Positions 57,051 through 64,000 of a DNA stretch of 64,000 bases are shown here, piece after piece. The notes under the pieces are model-generated. The model saw only the letters and a program-made list of their open reading frames with translations, was not told the DNA's origin and did not search any database. The number at the start of each line of letters is the position of its first letter. Positions within the stretch are counted from its first letter, which is position 1. The position numbers were made by a program, and so were the translations under genes. Source of the stretch: Symsagittifera roscoffensis (Eukaryota; Xenacoelomorpha; Acoela; Convolutidae); assembly GCF_963678635.1 (NCBI RefSeq), contig NC_087071.1, forward strand, positions 25,055,821 through 25,119,820. Reading direction: 5' to 3'.

Positions 57051-59782
57051 TTGAAAGATAACAAGTTATTTCATAGAGGGAATCCGTTCGTGGAAGTGTT
57101 GAATTTTTCAAACAAGCTAGTCAAGCTCTGAATCTTAAACAGTTCAAGTTTTATCATACGCGGAATCGGTTCGCAAAAAGAATAAAGTTCCTAAGCAAGA
57201 TATTCGAGCATTGAAAGTTTGAATTCTTTCAAGTTTTTCAAAGACGAAAACGGTTTGCAAAAAAGCTGAGATTTTTTAGCAATCAATTTGAGCTACGAGA
57301 TGTTGAAATATTTCAATTTATAAAAATGACAGAATCGGTTACCAAAAAAGTGTAATCGGTCAGCAAAAAAGTGTAATTTTTTAAGCTAGCTTTTGGAGCT
57401 TTGAAATTTTGAAAGATAACAAGTTATTTCATAGAAGGAATCCGTTCGTGGAAGTGTTGAATTTTTCAAGCAAGCTGGTCAAGCTCTGAATCTTAAATAG
57501 TTCAAGCTATATCATACGCGGAATTGGTTCGCAGAAAGAATAGATTTTTTAAGCAAGTTATTCGATCTTTGAAAGTTTGATTTCTTTCAATTTTCTTCAA
57601 ATACGGATACGGTTTGCGAAAAAGCTGAGATGTTTCAGCTATCAATTTGAGCACAAAATCTTTTAAATTTTTGAAGTTATATAAATGTCCGAATCGGTTA
57701 GCAAAAAAGTGTAACTTTTTAAGCCAGCTTTTGGAGCTTTGAAAAATTGAAATATAACAAGTTTTTTCATAGAAGGATTCCGTTCGTGGAAGTGTTGAAT
57801 TTTTCAACCAAGCTAGTCAAGCTCTGAATCTTAAACAGTTCAAGTTATATCATACGCGGAATTGGTTCGCAAAAAGAATAAAGTTCCTAAGCAAGATATT
57901 CGAGCATTGAAAGTTTGAATTCTTTCAAGTTTTTTCAAAGACGAAAACGGTTCGCAAAAAGCTGAGATTTTTTAACGATCAATTTGAGCTACGAAATCTG
58001 GAAATATTTCAACTTATAAAAATAACAGAATCGGTTACCAAAAAAGTGTAATCGGTCAGCAAAAAAGTGTAATTTTTTAAGCTAGCTTTTGGAGCTTTGA
58101 AATTTTGAAAGACAACAAGTTATTTCATAGAAGGAATCCGTTCGTGGAAGTGTTGAATTTTTCAAGCAAGCTAGTCAAGCTCTGAATCTTAAATAGTTCA
58201 AGCTATATCATACGCGGAATCGGTTCGCAAAAAGAATGAAGTTCCTAAGCAAGATATTCGAGCATTGAAAGTTTGAATTCTTTCAAGTTTTTTCAAAGAC
58301 GAAAACGGTTTGCAAAAAGCTGAGATTTTTTAACGATCAATTTGAGCTACGAAATCTGGAAATATTTCAACTTATAAAAATAACAGAATCGGTTACCAAA
58401 AAAGTGTAATCGGTCAGCAAAAAAGTGTAATTTTTTAAGCTAGCTTTTGGAGCTTTGAAATTTTGAAAGACAACAAGTTATTTCATAGAAGGGATCCGTT
58501 CGTCGAAGTGTTGAATTTTTCAAGCAAGCTAGTCAAGCTCTGAATCTTAAATAGTTCAAGCTATATCATACGCGGAATTGGTTCGCAGAAAGAATAGATT
58601 TTTTAAGCAAGCTATTCGATCTTTGAAAGTTTGATTTCTTTCAATTTTCTTCAAATACGGATACGGTTTGCGAAAAAGCTGAGATGTTTCAGCTATCAAT
58701 TTGAGCACAAAATCTTTTAAATTTTTGAAGTTATATAAATGTCCGAATCGGTTAGCAAAAAAGTGTAACTTTTTAAGCCAGCTTTTGGAGCTTTGAAAAT
58801 TGAAACATAACAAGTTTTTTCATAGAAGGATTCCGTTCGTGGAAGTGTTGAATTTTTCAACCAAGCTAGTCAAGCTCTGAATCTTAAACAGTTCAAGTTA
58901 TATCATACGCGGAATCGGTTCGCAAAAAGAATAAAGTTCCTAAGCAAGATATTCGAGCATTGAAAGTTTGAATTCTTTCAAGTTTTTCAAAGACGAAAAC
59001 GGTTTGCAAAAAAGCTGAGATTTTTTAGCAATCAATTTGAGCTACGAAATGTTGAAATATTTCAAATTATATAAATGACAGAATCTGTTACCAAAAAAGT
59101 GTAATCGGTCAGCAAAAAAGTGTAATTTTTTAAGCTAGCTTTTGGAGCTTTGAAATTTTGAAAGATAACAAGTTATTTCATAAAAGGAATCCGTTCGTGG
59201 AATTGTTGAATTTTTCACGCAAGCTAGTCAAGCTCTGAATCTTAAATAGATCAAATTATATCATACGCGGAATTGGTTCGCAGAAAGAATAGAGTTTTTA
59301 AGCAAGATTTTTGAGCATTGAAATTTTGAATTTTTTCAAGTTTTTTCCAAGAAGAAAACGGTCTGCAAAAAAGCTGAGATTTTTTAACGATCAATTTGAG
59401 CTACGAAATTTGAAAATGTTTCAAATTATAAAAATGACAGAATCGGTTAGCAAAAAAGTGTAATCGGTCAGCTAAAAAGTGTAAATTTTTAAGCTAGCTT
59501 TTGGAGCTTTGAAATTTTGAAATATAACAAGTTATTTCATAGAAGGAATGCGTTCGTGGAAGTGTTGAAGTTTTCAAGCAAGCTAGTTAAGCTCTGAATC
59601 TTTAATAGTTCAAGTTATATCATACGCTGAATCGGTTCGCAAAAAGAATGAAGTTCCTAAGCAAGATTTTTGAGCATTGAAATTTTGAATTTTTTCAAGT
59701 TTTTTCCAAGAAGAAAACGGTCTGCAAAAAAGCTGAGATTTTTTAGCAATCAATTTGAGCTACAAAATTTTGAAATATTTCA

Positions 59783-59800
59783 AATTATAAAGATTTGAAA
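59783..59800. other. Second deletion junction in D (unit shortened to 286 bp)
   Basis: AATTATAAAG joins ATTTGAAATTTTGAAATA, removing about 73 bp with the same outer limits to within a few bases as the loss near 57,040. The flanks belong to different unit families (TACAAAATTTTGAAAT upstream here, TACGAAATTTGGAAAT there), so this looks like an independent event at the same place. Confidence 0.8.
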
Positions 59801-62270
59801 TTTTGAAATATAACAATTTATTTCATAGAAGGAATCCGTTCGTGAAATTGTTGAATTTTTCAAGCAAGCTAGTCAAGCTCTGAATCTTAAATATCAAGCT
59901 ATATCATACGCGGAATCGGTTCGCAAAAAGAATGAAGTTCCTAAGCAAGATATTCGAGCATTGAAAGTTTGAATTCTTTCAAGTTTTTTCAAAGACGAAA
60001 ACGGTTTGCAAAAAAGCTAAGATGTTTAAGCTATCAATTTGAGCATGAAATCTTTGAAGTTTTTCAAGTTATATAAATGACAGAATCGGTTAGCAAAAAA
60101 GTGTAATGTTTTAAGCTAGCTTTTGTAGCTTTGAAATTTTGAAACATAACAAGTTTTTTCATAGAAGGATTCCGTTCGTGGAAGTGTTGAATTTTTCAAC
60201 CAAGCTAGTCAAGCTCTGAATCTTAAACAGTTCAAGTTATATCATACGCGGAATCGGTTCGCAAAAAGAATAAAGTTCCTAAGCAAGATATTCGAGCATT
60301 GAAAGTTTGAATTCTTTCAAGTTTTTCAAAGACGAAAACGGTTTGCAAAAAAGCTGAGATTTTTTAGCAATCAATTTGAGCTACGAAATGTTGAAATATT
60401 TCAAATTATATAAATGACAGAATCTGTTAGCAAAAAAGTGTAATCGGTCAGCAAAAAAGTGTAATTTTTTAAGCTAGCTTTTGGAGCTTTGAAATTTTGA
60501 AAGATAACAAGTTATTTCATAGAAGGAATCCGTTCGTGGAATTGTTGAATTTTTCACGCAAGCTAGTCAAGCTCTGAATCTTAAATAGATCAAGTTATAT
60601 CATACGCGGAATTGGTTCGCAGAAAGAATAGAGTTTTTAAGCAAGATTTTTGAGCATTGAAATTTTGAATTTTTTCAAGTTTTTTCCAAGAAGAAAACGG
60701 TCTGCAAAAAAGCTGAGATTTTTTAACGATCAATTTGAGCTACGAAATTTGAAAATGTTTCAAATTATAAAAATGACAGAATCGGTTAGCAAAAAAGTGT
60801 AATCGGTCAGCAAAAAAGTGTAAATTTTTAAGCTAGCTTTTGGAGCTTTGAAATTTTGAAATATAACAAGTTATTTCATAGAAGGAATGCGTTCGTGGAA
60901 AGGTTGAATTTTTCAAGCAAGCTAGTTAAGCTCTGAATCTTTAATAGTTCAAGTTATATCATACGCTGAATCGGTTCGCAAAAAGAATGAAGTTCCTAAG
61001 CAAGATTTTTGAGCATTGAAATTTTGAATTTTTTCAAGTTTTTTCCAAGAAGAAAACGGTCTGCAAAAAAGCTGAGATTTTTTAGCAATCAATTTGAGCT
61101 ACAAAATTTTGAAATATTTCAAATTATAAAAATAACAGAATCGTTAGCAAAAAAGTGTAATCGGTCAGCAAAAAAGTGTAATTTTTTAAGCTAGCTTTTG
61201 GAGATGGAGCTTTGAAATTTTGAAATATAACAAGTTATTTCATAGAAGGAATCCGTTCGTAAAATTGTTGAATTTTTCAAGCAAGCTAGTCAAGCTCTGA
61301 ATCTTAAATATCAAGCTATATCATACGCGGAATCGGTTCGCAAAAAGAATGAAGTTCCTAAGCAAGATTTTCGAGCATTGAAAGTTTGAATTCTTTCAAG
61401 TTTTTTCAAAGACAAAAACGGTTTGCAAAAAAGCTAAGATGTTTAAGCTATCAATTTGAGCATGAAATCTTTGAAGTTTTTCAAGTTATATAAATGACAG
61501 AATCGGTTAGCAAAAAAGTGTAATGTTTGAAGCTAGCTTTTGTAGCTTTGAAATTTTGAATTATAACAAGTTATTTCATAGAAGGAATCCGTTCGTGGAA
61601 GTGTTGACTTTTTCAAGCAAGCTAGTCAAGCTCTGAATCTCAAATAGTTCAAGCTATATCATACGCGGAATCGGTTCGCAAAAAGAATGAAGTTCCTAAG
61701 CAAGATATTCGAGCATTGAAAGCTTGAATTCTTTCAAGTTTTTCAAAGACGAAAACGGTTTGCAAGAAAGCTCAGATTTTTTAGCAATCAATTTGAGCTA
61801 CGAAATTGTGAAATTTTTCAAATTATAAAAATTACAGAATCGGTTAGCAAAGAAGTGTAATCGGGCAGCAAAAAAGTGTAATTTTTTAAGCGAGCTTTTG
61901 GAGCTTTGAAACTTTGAAATATAACAAGTTATTTCGTAGAAAGTATCCGTTCGTGGAATTGTTGAATTTTTCACGCAAGCTAGTCAAAATCTGAATCTTA
62001 AATAGTTCCAGTAATATCATACGCGGAATTGGTTCGCAGAAATAATAGAGTTTTTAGGCAAGCTATTCGAGCTTTGAAAAATTGAATTCTTTCAATTTTC
62101 TTTAAATACGAATACGGTTCGCAAAAAAACTGAGATTTTTCAGCTATCAGTTTGAGCACGAAATCCTTGAAATTTTAAGTTATATAAATGACAGAATCGG
62201 TTAGCAAAAAAGTGTAATTTTTTAAGCCAGCTTTTGGAGCTTTGAAAATTTGAAATATAACAAGTTATTT

Positions 62271-62988
62271 CATAGAAGGAATCCGTTCGTGGAAGTGTTG
62301 AATTTTTCAAGCAAGCTAGTCAAGCTCTGAATGTTAAATAGTTCAAGTTATATCATACGCGGAATCGATTCGCAAAAAGAATGCAGTTCCTAAGAAAGAT
62401 ATTCGAACTTTGAAAGTTGAATTCTTTCAAGTTTTTTCAAAGACGAAAACGGCTTGCGAAAAAGCTGAGAATTTTCAGCAATCAATTTGAGCTATGAAAA
62501 TTTGAAGTATTTCAAGTTATACAAATGACAGAATCGGTTAGCAAAAAATTTGTAACCGGTCAGCAAAAAAGTGTAATTTTTTAAGCTAGTTTTTTCAGCT
62601 TTGAAAGTTTGAATTCTTTCAATTTTCTTTAAATACGAATACGGTTTGCAAAAAAACTGAGGTTTTTCAGCTATCAGTTTGAGCACGAAATCTTTGAAAT
62701 TTTTCAAGTTATATAAATGACAGAATCGGTTAGCAAAAAAGTGTAATTTTGTAAGCCAGTTTTTGGAGCTTTGAAAATTTGAAGTATAACAAGTTATTTC
62801 ATAGAAGGAATCCGTTCGTGGAAGCGTTGAATTTTTCAAGCAAGCTAGTTAAGCTCAGAATCTTAAATAGTTCAAGTTATATAAATGACAGAATCGGTTT
62901 GCAAAAAAGTGTAATCGGTCAGCAAAAAAGTGTAATTTCTTAAGCTAGCTTTTGGAGCTTTCAAATTTTGAAATTTAACAAGTTATTT
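62271..62988. repeat. Copy of the 529-bp and 189-bp abnormal pair
   Basis: Spacings are 529 and 189 bp, as at 44,251-44,968, at an offset of 18,020 bp. The D box here reads GCAAAAAATTTGTAACC rather than GCAAAAATTTTGTAACC, and GAACTTTG replaces GAGCTTTG at 62,404, so the two copies have begun to diverge. Their shared abnormal structure is the firmest evidence that 43,916-46,003 and 61,577-64,000 are copies of one ancestral segment. Confidence 0.87.
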
Positions 62989-64000
62989 CATAGAAGGAAC
63001 CCGTTCGTGGAAGTGTTGAATTTTTCAAGCAAGCTAGTCAAGCTCTGAATCTTAAATAGTTCAAGCTATATCATACGCGGAATCGGTTCGCAAAAAGAAT
63101 GCAGTTCCCAAGCAAGATATTCGAGCTTTGAAAGTTTGAATTCTTTCAAGTTTTTTCAAAGACGAAAACGGTTTGCGAAAAAGCTGAAGTTTTTCAGCAA
63201 TCAATTTGAGCTACGAAAATTTGAAGTATTTCAAGTTATATAAAAGACAGAATCGGTTAGCAAAAATTTGTAACGGGTCAGCTAAAAAGTGTAATTTTTC
63301 AAGCTAGCTTTTTGAGCTTTGAAACTTTGAAATATAACAAGTTAATTCATAGAAGGAATCCGTTCGTGGAATTGTTGAATTTTTCACGCAAGCTAGTCAA
63401 GCTCTGAATCTTAAATATTTCAAGTTATATCATACGCGGAATTGGTTCGCAGAAAGAATAGAGTTTTTAAGCAAGCTATTCGAGCTTTAAAAGTTTGAGT
63501 TCTTTCAATTTTCTTCAAATACGAATACGGTTTGCGAAAAAGCTGAGATGTTTCAGCTATCAATTTGAGCACGAAATCTTTGAACTTTTTCAAGTTATAT
63601 AAGTGACATAATCGGTTAGCAAAAAAGTGTAATTTTTTAAGCTAGCTTTTGGAGCTTTGAAGTTTTGAAATGTATCAAGTTATTTCATAGAATGAATCCG
63701 TTCGTGAAAGTGTTGAATTTTTCAAGCAAGCTAGTCAAGCTCTGAATCTTAAATAATTCAAGTTATATCATACGCGGAATTGGTTCGCAAAAAGAATGAA
63801 GTTCTTAAGCAAGATGTTCGAGCTTTGAAAATTTGAATTCTTTCAATTTTCTTCAAATACGAATACGGTTTGCGAAAAAGCTGAGATGTTTCAGCTATCA
63901 ATTTGAGCACGAAATCTTTGAAATTTTTCAAGTTATATAAATGACAGAATCGGTTAGCAAAAAAGTGTTGTTTTTTAAGCTAGCTTTTGGAGCTTTGAAG

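Larger units (their letters stand above)
1..64000. repeat. Continuous head-to-tail satellite DNA array filling the window
   Basis: The anchor CATAGAAGG, or a one- to three-base variant of it, recurs about 185 times from position 231 to 63,686, always on the + strand. The largest gap between anchors is 529 bp, and that gap is also repeat sequence, so no foreign insert larger than a subunit is present. Unit lengths cluster at 357-362 bp and 335-340 bp. One unit counted by hand (35,431-35,789) has about 114 G+C in 359 bases (32%). The array continues past both window ends. Long same-orientation arrays of this kind are typical of eukaryotic centromeric or pericentromeric heterochromatin; that location is inference. 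I do not recognise the family. No coding function is supported. Confidence 0.97.
54866..64000. repeat. Superrepeat version III (over 9.1 kb, runs off the window)
   Basis: It starts inside subunit D at a point equivalent to 39,600 in version I and carries CTAGTCATGCTCTGAATG at 55,003. Successive offsets to version I are 15,265 (alpha), 15,965 (beta, 57,430-59,178), 17,661 (gamma and early delta) and 18,020 from about 62,000 to the end. The last step is exactly one 359-bp unit. Anchor spacings from 61,577 are 358, 336, 529, 189, 359 and 338. It contains a 60-bp local duplication and two units shortened in D. Confidence 0.85.

Noticed and set aside
1-64000. CRISPR array
   Set aside because: There are no short identical repeats separated by unique spacers of constant length. 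All sequence between anchors is itself repeated.
1-64000. Assembly artefact as the origin of the whole array
   Set aside because: Units differ by many scattered substitutions and by distinct structural marks that recur in consistent order, which collapse or looping errors would not make. Exact copy numbers in the most homogeneous blocks (17,218-19,997; 49,189-50,623) remain open to assembly error.

Overview
The whole 64-kb window is one uninterrupted tandem-repeat (satellite DNA) array. I find no gene, RNA gene, transposon, CRISPR array or other unique sequence. The array runs off both ends: base 1 lies inside one repeat and base 64000 inside another. Every copy has the same head-to-tail orientation. 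The DNA is AT-rich, about 32% G+C in the one unit I counted by hand. This is the picture of eukaryotic heterochromatin, most likely centromeric or pericentromeric. I do not recognise the satellite family and cannot name the host. All counts and distances below were made by hand.

Unit. Repeats are phased here on the anchor CATAGAAGG; a unit runs from one anchor to the next. About 185 anchors occur. The two usual spacings are a long form of 357-362 bp (typically 359) and a short form of 335-340 bp (about 50 copies). Each unit is four diverged, mutually alignable subunits of about 84 bp (A, B, C, D). The long form also carries a 21-22-bp tandem duplication inside D. Exceptional spacings mostly differ from the usual ones by whole subunits: 448 bp (one extra), 189 bp (two missing, nine cases) and 529 bp (two missing from a long+short pair, two cases). 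The subunit thus appears to be the register in which exchange happens.

Layout. 1-4,707: irregular mix of long and short units, with a five-subunit unit and a 189-bp unit. 4,708-6,633: three copies of a 642-bp dimer whose short half carries a 54-bp deletion. 6,634-14,798: long-unit runs, with a segment duplicated at a distance of 3,544 bp. 14,799-16,525: a 684-bp dimer. 17,218-19,997: four copies of a 695-bp dimer. 19,998-22,619: a 1,590-bp duplication with a fused 178-bp unit. 22,809-26,351: a 1,056-bp trimer array passing into a 716-bp array built from 189-bp units. 28,294-30,444: a different 716-bp dimer array. 30,445-33,276: a 1,058-bp trimer array. 33,277-37,225: eleven consecutive units of exactly 359 bp. 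37,226-64,000: a superrepeat of about 8-9 kb present in three rearranged versions, starting near 38,280, 46,004 and 54,866; the segment from 43,916 to 46,003 recurs from 61,577 (offset 17,661, then 18,020) to the window end.

Together the window records a satellite at several scales: about 84 bp, then 338/359 bp, then multimers of 0.64-1.6 kb, then a superrepeat of 8-9 kb. Each level can be explained by unequal exchange or similar amplification in subunit register. That history is inference; the spacings and shared variants are seen directly. Short open frames of 60-115 codons recur only because the repeat recurs, and I do not annotate them as genes.
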